Of a stretch of 64,000 bases of DNA, positions 1 to 10,816 are shown in pieces. A program made the position numbers and the translations under genes. The stretch covers positions 156,929,741-156,993,740 of the forward strand of contig CM041465.1 in the NCBI GenBank assembly GCA_023213395.1, given 5' to 3'. The notes beneath the pieces are model-generated. The model had not been told where the DNA came from. It saw only the letters and a list, made by a program, of their open reading frames with translations, and made no database searches. The stretch is from Cycas panzhihuaensis (Eukaryota > Cycadophyta). Within the stretch, counting starts at the first letter, position 1. Each line of letters begins with the position of its first letter.

Positions 1-1163
1 TCTACCCAGATCTATTCTGCAGTCATCTACTATCAATAAACTTCGTTACCATCTATTTATTTTAATTTTTAAGATCTATTCTAATCATTATTTTAATTGA
101 CCAAAGTGACACTTTAGTGTTTTTTAACACTTTTTGAACATTTTACCATAAAAGTACTTGTTGCCATTTTCATTATAACTTTTCTGTTTTACATCATAAT
201 TCAAATCCGTTAGTTTTGTTGGGAAGCTGACTCACTCCTCTTCGAACTGACACTATTATTTATAAGTTTTAAAGTTTTTTTTTAAATTTTCAAACCTATC
301 AAAATTGAGATACTTAATAGCCTCTAATTTATCATTTTTACATCTTTTTATATATTATTTTTCAAGTTTTTTCAACTAAAAAGTATATTAAGCCACTCTA
401 TAAATCATATTTGACTATTTTACATTATTCTATAATTTTTTATTAGCATTTTTATAATCTTTTAAACCTCAGGCTCCTGTTAGGCCTTAAAAAGAGGATT
501 GTACCTTTGGTTCATCAAAATATTAACTTCTAGGAACCCGTTTTCAAAATAGCCGCCCATTGAATAGTCCTTTGTTAATCTTCAATTTGGTATAGTTTCA
601 CTTTATTATGATATCGTTTAGTACAACTTTGAAGCTACTAAACTTGAGCATTTGACATATACCAATATTTAAAAAATTAAAAGGTTGAGAATTCTTTTAT
701 TTTTCATCATCAAAGTTTCAATTCAGATTTGTATAATTAAGAGGATCTTAGTTACTTTTAAAATTTACTTATAAATAAATTATATTTTAAATTTTATTTA
801 AAATTAGATTTTATAAGTTTATCATTTATTTGAAAGACATTTTTTATTTATCTTTATTAAAAAGATCATTTCCCTATTTGCTTTCACTTTCCAAAGTCAT
901 TTTTTTTTCACTTTCAAAGGGCATTATATTTCTTGAGTATATTTAACATCATATAAGTTTGTCATATTTATTCATTTATTAAGTTTTTTGACTTGGTAAA
1001 AACATATTCTTTTTTATGTACTAAAATTTTTCTACAAAATGGCAATCAATCTTAATAAAGTGCAATTTCTTATATTTGCTAGCCATAATTTTTCACTATG
1101 GCATAAAACTATATCAAATTATTTTATTACACATGATCTTTGGAACTACTTATAGGATGAATA
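1..1163 (+). mobile_element. Copia-2 fragment, end of array copy 0 (leader end and gag start)
   Basis: This stretch is near-identical to 17555-18718 and 35127-36293. It is the last part of the long Copia-2 leader (AT-rich, no coding signal) followed by a gag start codon at 1039-1041. The gag frame runs for about 42 codons and is then cut at 1163/1164, where sequence switches to a gypsy integrase. The same cut recurs at 18718/18719, so this is the right-hand end of an earlier tandem copy whose body lies outside the window. Confidence 0.85.
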
Positions 1164-2043
1164 AGATTGTCAATGATAAGGACTCAATGTTTACAAGTAA
1201 CTTTTGGACCAAACTCTTTTAAACAATAGGAACAAGATAATAATAATCACACTATGTCACCCATAAATAAATGGATAAGAAAAGGTAGTCAACAAGTGTT
1301 TGGAAGGGTATCTTTAATGTTGTGTGTTAGACAAGCAAAATTAATGGAATCATCGACTTCCCAGAGGAATGGTGGTATAATGTAATTTACCATACTAAGA
1401 GACAAATGGCTCCCTTTAAGGCATTATGGGTGTGAACCTCAAGCTCTCAAGAACTATGCCATAGAGAATTCTAAGGTTTAAGAAGTAGAGGAGCATCTAT
1501 AAAAAATAATAGTGATACTGAGGATACTGAAAGAAAATCTTAGCTTAAAATCAAATGCAATAACAAGTAAATAAACAAAGAAGCAAACACGTGTTTCATC
1601 CAGGAGATTGGGTTTATTTACACTTACAACCATATGATCAAACTTCACTTAAAAGAAATGATAAAGATAAACTAAATCTAAGGTTATATAGACCCTATAA
1701 GGTTCTTAGATAAATTGGGAAAGTGGCTTATGCCCTAGCATTCATTATAACATCCAAAGTTAATAAAGTTTTATGTGCATCCCATATTAAAAGGGTAATT
1801 AGATAACAAGTGTAGACATAAGAAGGACTACCAATACTAAACAATGAAAGAAGGCTCTAACTAATACTCAAAAAAATTCTTAAGGAGAGGGTTAGACACT
1901 TATATTTGCAACATGTTAAGGAGTATCTCATCAAATAGAAGCAACTACCATAGGAAGATTCTACTTAGGAAAGTGAACGATTTATTTAAGAACATCCATA
2001 GTTAATCAAGCTTAGAGGGTAAAGCTTTTTAAAGGGAGGGATT
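1164..2043 (+). pseudogene. Gypsy-1 integrase C-terminal end, decayed
   Basis: End of a Ty3/gypsy pol. Around 1597-1800 the translation shows the integrase C-terminal pattern HPGDWVYLHLQPY, then LNLRLYRPYKVL and a late CASHIKRV. This region normally tethers the integration complex to DNA or chromatin. Reverse transcriptase, RNase H and the catalytic core are absent because the unit begins here. In-frame stops are frequent and many replace expected Gln codons. A purine tract (2031-2041) sits directly before the LTR start at 2044, as expected for a plus-strand primer site. Repeated at 18719-19601. Confidence 0.75.
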
Positions 2044-2190
2044 TGTTAATAACTCAATCCTTTCTTTTCTTCTCATATTCCTCTATTCTCTTTCTTATAA
2101 TTATCCCACATGTATAAGTCCAAGAGTTGAGTGGCCTTAGTAGCTCTCTCTCTCTCTCTCTCTCTCTAGTAGAGAGGTTTCTTTGATTTC
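2044..2190 (+). repeat. Gypsy-1 3' LTR, partial, with (CT)n
   Basis: Begins TGTTAATAAC immediately after a purine tract, the normal LTR start. A CT microsatellite fills 2144-2167. The right limit is uncertain because RNase H-like coding sequence of another gypsy begins at about 2195, so this LTR is probably truncated. Confidence 0.5.
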
Positions 2191-2194
2191 TCTA

Positions 2195-3752
2195 TCTCAT
2201 ATTAAAAAGTTAAAGAAAATGTTGTCTTTGATGCCCTTTCCTAGCTCTCCATAGAGCCTCTCACCAACAAACCCATTATTCACGTAATTTCCAAACCACA
2301 ACCATTATGGTTAATAGTCTTGGTAACTAAAAATTTATCCCAATCAAAATTTAAAAATTATACTTTTAAAGTTTATAACTATAAAGATTGGTCCTTATAC
2401 AACTCCTAGCTCTTATATTGAAATTGTATTTTTATTTACCTTTTCGTCTTTCATACCATGTATCTTAGCTAAATATCATTTCACTCCCCTTAGTGGTCAC
2501 TTAGGATTCAATAAAATATATCATTATATCTTATTTGATTTTTATTGGCCTAATATGAAATCCTCCATTCTTATGTTTTTCTCTAAATATGACACTTGCT
2601 TGAGAAAAAAAATCAATGCAAAATCTCAACTAGGCCTCCTCTAACATCTATATATACCTCAAGGTAAATGGCAAGATATTATTATCAATCTTATCACAAG
2701 TTTACCATTATCTATTAGGTTTGACTTAATATTAGGAGCCATTGATAAACTCATCAAATATGTATATTTTTTATCTATTCACACTTCTTATAAAACATCT
2801 TACCTAGCCAATCTTTATATTTATTCTATTGCTTATCTCCATGGATTTTTTATCAATAATAATCTACAATCAGGATCCCAAATTTACTAGATCATTTTAG
2901 CAAGAACTCTTTCAAACTTATAGGACTTCACTTAACATGAGCTTAGATTACTATCTAAAAAAATGGTCAATTTGAAGTCCTAAATAAGACATTGGAAATG
3001 TATTTATGATACTTTGCATTTGCACAATAATGTAAATGGACCTCATGGCTAGCTCTTGTAGAGTACTAGTACAACTCATCCCACCACTTGGTTATTGGTT
3101 TGTATCCTTTTATGAATTTCTATGGATATCCTCCTCCATATTATCATACTCTTATCACTAATCTTTAAACTATTGAAGCCCAATAAAAAAATTAATATAT
3201 GGACCAAATTCTTCATACACTTAAACAAAACCTTATAGTAGCTCAAAATTTCATGAAACAACTCACCAACTGCCACTATTCTAATTAATCTTTTGATGGG
3301 GATGACTTAGTTTTCCTTCACCTCCAACCATATAAGTAGTAGTCCCTCAAACATTATAAAATTTAAAAGCTAAATTCATATTATTATGGTCTATACAAAG
3401 TTCTTCAATTAATTGTTGAAGTCATCTATGCACTCAAACTCCTTTCCTATAGAAAAATTCACAATGTATTCTATATCTCTTGCCTTAAAAAGTACCTTAG
3501 TAAAAATACTATACATAAGTCTATCCTACTAGTTCTAGATGAAAAGCAATATCTTACTATTTTTTTTTTTACCATCTTCTAACCAGTTATCAATGTTGCC
3601 TTTAGAATAGGACCATTTTTAAGTACATGGTGTAATGGGTTAGTTGTAAACTAAATAAAGCAATATGGGAATTCACTAAATTTGTTAAACAACATCCTTA
3701 TCTTCTTCTTGGCTTTGAGGACTTAATATCTGAAGGGAGAGGACTTATTATA
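2195..3752 (+). pseudogene. Gypsy-2 RNase H end and integrase, decayed
   Basis: Ty3/gypsy pol remnant. Near 2210 it reads ENVVFDALS, the end of the RNase H domain (normally VADALSR). From about 2480 comes the integrase zinc-binding region with GHLGFNKIYHY, then FYWPNM and a decayed Cys pair (CLRKK). The core follows and the C-terminal HLQPYK block appears near 3318. The N-terminal RT half is missing. There are many in-frame stops. A purine-rich stretch (3732-3745) precedes the next LTR. The family assignment is firm; the left edge is uncertain. A short open frame on the opposite strand at 3076-3276 is a shadow. Confidence 0.7.
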
Positions 3753-4082
3753 TGACAATCCTTCACTAAGTAAAAATGGTTAGTTAGAACATATGATAAG
3801 AGACCTTGATGGTTTGTGCTATCCATTAACTTTTATGCATGAATTACTTATGTTTGTTAATAGAATTAGAGGTCATTTTTCTTGCCAATTATATCTTAAG
3901 TAAAGAGGTATCTCTTACCTATTTAAGGTCAACTCATTGTAAAGTGAGGTTGTTGAGTCTTGTCTTTTCTTAAGAGGTTGTACTTTAGTACCCTTTATAG
4001 TTCTCTTCGGTGCCCTTGTGAGATCTTTTTCTTGTAATTAGACTTCATCATTATTAATAAAAATGTTGCATTATTTATCCAA
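3753..4082 (+). repeat. Gypsy-2 3' LTR, probable
   Basis: Starts with TG just after the purine tract and ends in a region with an AATAAA-like signal (TTAATAAAAATG, about 4050). Beyond about 4085 LINE coding sequence begins. No second LTR of this element is in the window, so both limits are estimates. Confidence 0.5.
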
Positions 4083-4084
4083 GA

Positions 4085-6225
4085 TCTTATTTTGGTACTC
4101 AAAGTTGAAGAATATTGGGACAAGTTCATCCTCCATTTTCCATGTCTTCAGGAGGTCAACATAATAAGTGCAAATTTGTTAAATGCCTTAGATTTTATCT
4201 AGAGAGGCATAAATATTTTCTACTTGAATTATTCTTATGGTAAAGATAGTGTCTCTCTTCTAATTAATCCTGGTTTCAATAACTCTATACTTAATTTTAG
4301 GTTCAACCCTTGTAATAGGGTGGTTTAGGCTTCTTTACAAATTGGTAATAAGGCTTTTAGTATAGTATGTTCCTATGCTCTTAATGACCATTAAGAACAC
4401 ACTTCTCTTTGGAGATGGATGGTTAATAACATTCCTACTCTTCCTTGGTTCATTGGTAATGATTTTAATATGGTTGAAATACCTAAAGATAAAGGAGGAG
4501 CCCTTCCTTTTAGATGGAAGGAATCAAAAGGAGGATTAGATATAGATGAAAATAGATCTCTTAGTTAAAGGTCCTATTTAGAAGGAGTTTTTTTTTTTTC
4601 CCTAAGGAATTATAGTTTACTTAGTGTAATAATAGGAAAAATAAGAATAGCATTTTTTATAGACTTAATAAGATTTTAGCCTTAGTTGATGATTATTAAA
4701 AAAATTATATAGTTTAAAGAGTTTCTAATAAAAATTTGAGCCTTTATCATCTCTGATCATTTTCCTATTTTAATAAAATATTAATTACCTCAGTATAGTA
4801 GATATCAAACATCATCTCTATTTAAATTAAATATCCTTTTAGTAAACTATGAGACTTGTAAAGAAGGAGTAATTAGATTATGGGATCTTTCTTCTAGGCC
4901 AGGTAGTAAATCTAGTTAGATCACTTGGTGGGATGGTTTGATTAAAAGGGCTACTATTTTTCTTAAGGAGTTTGATATTCTAGTGGCCAAAATAAGGAAA
5001 TTGAGAGTCAAAAAGACTAAATTAGATAATAGATAGTTTGCTAAAAAGGTTGAATCTTCTCCTAATAATATAGAATTTATCTCTTACATGATTAGAGCTA
5101 AATATATTACTAGAACCTATGAATTGTATATTAAAGGAGCCAAAATCTAGTCTAAGTTGTAATGGATGAAAGAAGGAGACAAGGAATTGAATTTTATTTT
5201 GATTTTTTAAGAAGGAAGTATATTAGATAAAATATTTCTACCATCCAAGTCAATAAAGGAAAGGCAACTAACTCCTAAGAAATTCTTTATGAATTTTTGT
5301 TCTTTTATCAAAATTTATTTCAAGAAGATGTTGAGACTAAAGACAAATTTAAAGCTAGTAAATTATGTTTTAAATTTGTCCCTAAAAAGATTTCATCCCA
5401 ATATATAAAAGAGTTACACAAAAGTATTTCAATCAAAGAGGTGGAAGAGGCTCCTAATTCATTAAAAAATAAAAAATCTCCTTATCTCGATGGACTTTTG
5501 GTTGAATTTCACAAGGAATTTTAAGGTATCCTCAAATATGATTTGCTTAATATATTTCATAAAGTAATTTATCAACATGGTATGAGTCATTATGTTAATA
5601 AAGGGGTTATTAAGATGATTCTCAAAGCTAGTGATAAGGAATTAATTAGGAATTAAAGGCATATTTCTCTCCTTCACGTGTCCTATAAGATTTTAGCCAT
5701 GATATTAGCTAGAAGATTATGTTTAATTTTTTCTCAAATTATCTCTTGTGAGTAAATAAGTTTTATCAATAGACTTTATATTTTAGAGAATTTATTATTT
5801 TTTTAGGAAGGTTTTAACTGGGCTAGTAGGTAATATAAAACAATTGATGGTTATATTGGGTTTTGAGAAAGCTTATGGCAAAATTGATTAGTCTTTCATT
5901 GACCTTATGCTTAATCTTTTGGGTTTGGTCAGTCCTTTTGTCTATTGGTTAGAATTTTATTTTATAATACCAATGCATTAGTGATAGTTAATGGGTTGAT
6001 TTTTAATTACTTTGGGATATAAAAGTCTATTAAATAAGGTTATCATTTTATACTTTCTCCTTTTGCTTATGGCTAAAGCAATCAATTATCTTTTAAAGTA
6101 TAAAATAGATAATAATATTATTATAGGAATTAGACTTTCTGAATATGACAAGTAGTTGATAAAATTATATTTTCTGGATGACTTTTTATTCTTTTCCTAG
6201 AAGTTATTTCCCTAATTTTGGGTAT
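4085..6225 (+). pseudogene. LINE D ORF2 fragment (endonuclease and RT), heavily decayed
   Basis: Non-LTR retrotransposon ORF2. An apurinic-type endonuclease segment contains PWFIGNDFN near 4449-4475 (the family GDFN box). RT blocks follow: KSPYLDGL near 5480, PISLLHVSYKILA-like sequence near 5660-5700, FINR near 5762, and a catalytic LDDF near 6176-6190. The thumb, zinc finger and RNase H are missing, so it is 3' truncated. There are dozens of stops, many at positions where Gln is expected. It is the most decayed LINE here and distinct from LINEs A to C. Confidence 0.75.
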
Positions 6226-6329
6226 CTTGCCCTCAACCTAGGAGCATCAAATAATTCTTTCACTCTTAATAATTAGATACATTTAGATATGCATTCACTA
6301 CTTATCATTTGCTTGATTCTACATTTGAT
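6226..6329. repeat. Flank of Gypsy-H, dispersed repeat
   Basis: About 100 bases between LINE D and the Gypsy-H LTR. The stretch from about 6257 is clearly similar to 63690-63775 (both contain ATAATTCTTTCACTCTTAA). The last five bases, TTGAT at 6325-6329, are the left target-site duplication of Gypsy-H, matched by TTGAT at 52066-52070. Confidence 0.55.
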
Positions 6330-6544
6330 TAAAGTTATCCTAAATTGGATCTACTTCCATAAACATAAAAATAAAATAAAATAAAAGCTAAATAGGAGCT
6401 CCTAAGAGATAAATAGTTAAAAGACCTTAATTGAATTAACTCATAAAAGATGTTTATAAATAAATGATAATTCTTTATTTATAGGTGTCAAATTAAACCG
6501 CCTAAAAAATAATTAACTTTCTAATAATAAAACCAACTTTTGAT

Positions 6545-6594
<50 letters not shown>

Positions 6595-6674
6595 GATATC
6601 TATGTTCTAATAATATTAAAACCAACTTTTTAATAATTAAAGTTAACTTTTTATAGTTATATTATATTATAGCA
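6330..6674 (-). repeat. Gypsy-H 3' LTR (array copy 1)
   Basis: Homologous, in the same orientation, to the interrupted LTR at 39253-39381 plus 51887-52065. On the minus strand it begins TGCTATAAT and ends at the TTGAT duplication. It contains a (TAA)n tract at 6547-6593. The LTR is 345 bases here, 354 in copy 2, and 308 in the 5' LTR once LINE A is removed. Most of the difference is microsatellite length. Confidence 0.75.
6547..6593. repeat. (TAA)n microsatellite in Gypsy-H LTR, about 16 units
   Basis: Perfect trinucleotide run. The matching run has about 19 units in array copy 2 (24104-24160) and about 6 units in the 5' LTR (51968-51985). Confidence 0.95.
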
Positions 6675-6680
6675 AGTCCT

Positions 6681-9600
6681 CAAACCTTAAATAGCTAGTC
6701 TCGAATGTCTATGCTCCCCAAGATAGAAGAGAGGATTTGTTCATGGGAAAGGATGTTGGATGCCCTCAAAGAATGGAGGGACCTTAGTTAATAGTTGGGA
6801 TTTCAATAAAGCTTTGTCCCCAAAGAGAAAAAAAGGCAATCAAGGAGGCTAAATGAAGAGTATGGAGAACTTAGGGGAATTCATGCAAAAGGGGGGTATG
6901 ATGGGCATCTTTCACAAGGGCCTAAAGTTTGCTTGGTCTAATAGAAGGCTAGGAACTAACCATTTCAGGTCAAACTAGACAAAATTCTAGTGAACTATGC
7001 TTGGACAAGCTAGTATAATAATATAATTTTAGAAGCCATGCCAATGACAGTATTGGATCATTCCCCATTAGTGTTGGGATTTGCTAACAATATGAGATAT
7101 ATGGGAGCTCCCTTATGCTTTGAGCTCATGTGGACAAAGGACCTAAGTCTTTAGGAGATCATTAAATATTGGTAGACAATTATAGCAAAGGGTTGTGTGA
7201 TGTTAAGGTTCTCTAAGAAGCTGAATTGGGTGAAACAACATGATAAAGAATGGAATAAGAGATTCCATGGGACCTTTTTTGAAATAAAGAATGAGATCTT
7301 AAGGGATCTCAAGGAACTAGAGGTGAAAATGTAGGAGGAAGGGAGATCTCAATCCCTATATTAGAAGGAGAGAGGCATCCTTTCAGAGTTAGAGGGGATC
7401 CTTCTAAAGGAGGAGATCCATTGGAAGTAAAAATCTAGAACCATGTGGTTGGATGAGGGAGATAGAAATACAAAATTCTTCCACATGACAATGTTGAAAC
7501 ACAAATCTTGAAACCAAATCAAGGTCTTGGTTAATAAGGATGGTGAGCATATTTTAGAGTAGAGAGGTTTAAAGGAAGTGGTGGTGGACTACTTCAAAGA
7601 TATATTCAATGAACCTGGATGCCAGGATAGGAGGGTCATGAGAGAGCTACTTGGCCTGATTCCTAAGATTGTTGGGGAAGAAGCAAATAGAATGCTAAAA
7701 GCCCTATTCTCTAGAAGAAGTTAAAAGTGTTATCTTTAGTATGAAGAGGGGGAAAGCACCTAGTCTAGATGGCTTCCCCCCTAGTTTTTTCCAAGAATAT
7801 TAGGATATTATTAAAGATGATCTGCTAGAAGTTGCCATAGAATTCTTTGAGAATGACTAGATCCATGGAGAATGGCAGGCTACTTTTTTTGTCCTGATTC
7901 CAGAGAAAGGAGACGCAAAAAGGATGGAGGACTTTAGACCCATTAGTCTCTACAATATGAAGTACAAAATTTTATTAAAGATGTTAGCCAATAGGCTTAA
8001 GAGTACCCTACCTCTAGTTATATTACGTAATCATAATGGTTTCATAAAAGGCAGATAGATATTGGATGGAATAATTGTGGTCCATGAAACTATCCATTAG
8101 ACCTCCCAGAAGAAAGAGCATGGGATGATCATCAAAATTGACCTTTCTAAGGCTTATGACAAGGTGTCGTGGGAGTGCCTAATGGGTTGCATTAAAGCTT
8201 TCAACTTAAGAGACTATTGGGTGAGGTGGATAAATAAATTGTATCTCAAAGCTAAAGTTCTCTATAATTGTTAATGGCACTTTGACAACCTTTTTCCCAG
8301 GCTTCATAAGTTTGAGGCAAGGGGACCCCTTAGCCTTGTACCGATTCATTATCATGGTAGAACTAATGGGAAGGTCTATAGAGGAGGCCAATAATGTAGG
8401 TAAGCTTATGGGTTTAAAATCTACCTTGAGGATGGATAATGTAATTCATTGTCATTTTATTGATGATAATAGTTTGCTGGGGAGGGCTATTATTACAGAC
8501 CCCAAAGCCATAAAGAGTGAGCTCAAAAGGTTTGAGGCTGTGATGAACCGGAAGATAAATCTTAATAAGAGCATCATATATTTTCTAAATACCATGGAGA
8601 GAATCCAAGGATTTATTAACAAGATACTTGAAATGCCTATCAGGAGGCTCCCAACTCTATTCCTTGGCATGATGCTATTTGTGGGTAGAATGAAGAAGAA
8701 TCTGTAGAACATGACTATCGATTAGATGCAAAGGAAGTTGGTTGGCTGGAAGGGAGCTCTCCTTTCTCAAGAAGGAAAACTTTAGCTATTAGTGGCCTCT
8801 CTCCTAAGTGTCCCAACATATATGATGTCATTATTTAGGTGCCCAGTGAAGGTGATTAATGCCTTAGAATCTATTCAAAAAAGGTTCTTATGGTTTGGAG
8901 TAGAGGAGAGGGACAAAATTCATTTAGCAGCTTGGGAGAAAATGTGCCTCCCTAAATGGGACGACAGGTTGAATGTTAAAAAATTACTTATTTTAACAAG
9001 CTTTGGTGGCTAAATTAGGACAGAGTGGACAGAAGGATAAAAGTATGTGGTTTGTGATTATGACCCAAAAATACCTCAAGGACAAGCAATATCTTAGTGA
9101 TGATCACTTGGGTAAGCTAGGTTTCACGATATAGAGGAGCCTAACTTATGTAAGGATGCTCGATAAAGGGAGCTCAATGGTGCTTGAGGGATGGAAAGAG
9201 GATCAACTTATGGGAGGAATTTAGTATGGACAATCCCAATTGAAGGAGAGACTAGCTATTGGCCCCATCTAGGACACCTATGAAAGCTTATATGCGAGGA
9301 AAGTCAAGGACTACTGGGAGACATAAAGGGGTATAAAGAACTAGAGGCATTTTGACGATATTGCTCATAATTGTATGAACAAAGAGTAGATTGAGATACT
9401 TAGGCATGATCTAAGTAAAAGCTATATCCTTAAATATCTTAATCCAAATTCCATGATCTGGCCATGGTCTCCTTTGGGAAATATTCAATGAAATCAGGTT
9501 ATCTGGTCCTAATCTCAAAAAAATGACTAGATAAGAACAAGGTGTTAGGGGATGTATGGAATATGGGCTTAATCCCTAAGGTAGCCATCTTTTAATGGCT

Positions 9601-10816
9601 CTGCCTTAAGAATAAGATCATAACCATAGACAATTTAAGAAAAAGAGGATTCTTGTTGGCGAATAGATGTATTTTGTATCAGAAAGAGGAGGAGTCTATT
9701 GACTATATACTGCTGCACTACTCCTACTCTAACGAAGTGTGGAAGCTACTCTAGAACATTTTTGGAGTAGTTTGGGTCTTTCCTAGTAATGTGAAGGAGT
9801 TAGTTGCCTTATGGAAAAGCCCCTTTAAATGTAGAACTCTAAGGTCCTTATGGATAATATCTCTCCGTATGATGATGTGGAACCTTTGGAAAGAAAGGAA
9901 TAGGAAAAATTTTCAAGAGAAATACATGGATAGCTCTAAGCTTTTTGGGATGCTCTATGTCACCCTACAAGAGAGCTTGAAGGAAGAGAAAGAAATATTC
10001 ATCCCCTCTTAGGAAAGGTAATCCCTAGAGAAATAGGAAATTAAGAATGTCAAAATAAAAATGATTCAATAAAGGTAGTGTAGATGGCACCGCCTCATGA
10101 GAGATGGGTCAAAATCAACTTCGACGATGTGGCAAAAGGTAACCCTCGTGAGGTTGGGGGTAAGGGATTTTATAGAAATGCTAAAGGGGAGGTGATCTGG
10201 GCCTTAACTAATTATTATAGGACCTATACTAATCATAGTGTTGAATTGGATACAATGGGAAAAGTGGAGATGATGTCCTTGAAAAGGCTTGATAGGGTGA
10301 TTTTGGAAGGAGATTTGCTAAACGTGATAAAATTAATTAGAGGGGAAGTAGAGGTGGATTAGAGACATAGAGATATGATTAATGATGCTAAGGAGGATCT
10401 TTAAAGGAAAGAAAATGTCCAAGTGATCCACACTTATAGGGAAGGAAATGGGGTGGCAAATAGTCTGGCTAATTGGAGAGTCCAATTTAAAAGAAGCAAG
10501 GTTTGGAGGGATATGGTCCCTAAAGAGATTATGGATCTAGTTAAGAAAGATATGGAAGGTATAAACCCTAGTGCGTATTCTAAGCTAGCCACTGGGCTTG
10601 TCATGGTAGATAAGTAGTTTGATATAAATAGCTAGCCACTGAGCTTGTCATCGTAGGGGTGGTCTAGTAGTCATATCAGGTTTGATTTTATCTAAAGCTA
10701 TGCCATGGGCTTGTCACAACAGATCCAAAAGGTTGATTTAGTAGACTTTGTAAAGGGGTTAGGGTCCCCTTATAAATCCCCACATTTGTTTAAATCTTAC
10801 CAAAAAAAAAAATGTA
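6681..10816 (+). mobile_element. LINE C, 5'-truncated (array copy 1)
   Basis: L1-like LINE inserted at the LTR/purine-tract boundary of Gypsy-H. It ends in an A tract (10802-10812). Short direct repeats (CAAGTCCT at 6673-6680, CAAGTCCCT at 10817-10825) fit a target-site duplication, with Gypsy-H reading straight through. ORF1 and most of the endonuclease are missing, so it begins within the endonuclease domain (DFNKA-like sequence near 6800). It belongs to the same clade as LINEs A and B. Confidence 0.8.
6790..10619 (+). pseudogene. LINE C ORF2: endonuclease end, RT, zinc finger, RNase H (copy 1)
   Basis: This would code for the retrotransposition enzyme. Visible in order: endonuclease end with LDHSPLVLGF (about 7053), the EGDRNTKFFH block (7456), KAPSLDGFPPSFFQ (7755), FRPISLYNMKYKIL (7933), NGFIKGR (8036), KIDLSKAYDKVSWECL (8134), RQGDPLA (8318), the catalytic box HFIDDN (8453), a thumb region, and RNase H from WVKINFDDVAKGNP (10108) to REGNGVANSLANW (10438). 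In-frame TAG stops replace expected Gln, for example in LQEII, KGRQ and IHQTS, and there are also frameshifts. The RT carries FIDDN where most LINEs have F/YADDT. It cannot make protein. Confidence 0.88.

Noticed and set aside
3076-3276. Small minus-strand ORF, repeated at 20636-20836
   Set aside because: It is antisense to gypsy integrase remnants and identical in both array copies simply because the copies are identical.
8452-8712. Antisense ORF opposite the LINE C RT (also 26017-26277)
   Set aside because: It is a shadow of the conserved RT frame; hydrophobic codons result from the complementary sequence.
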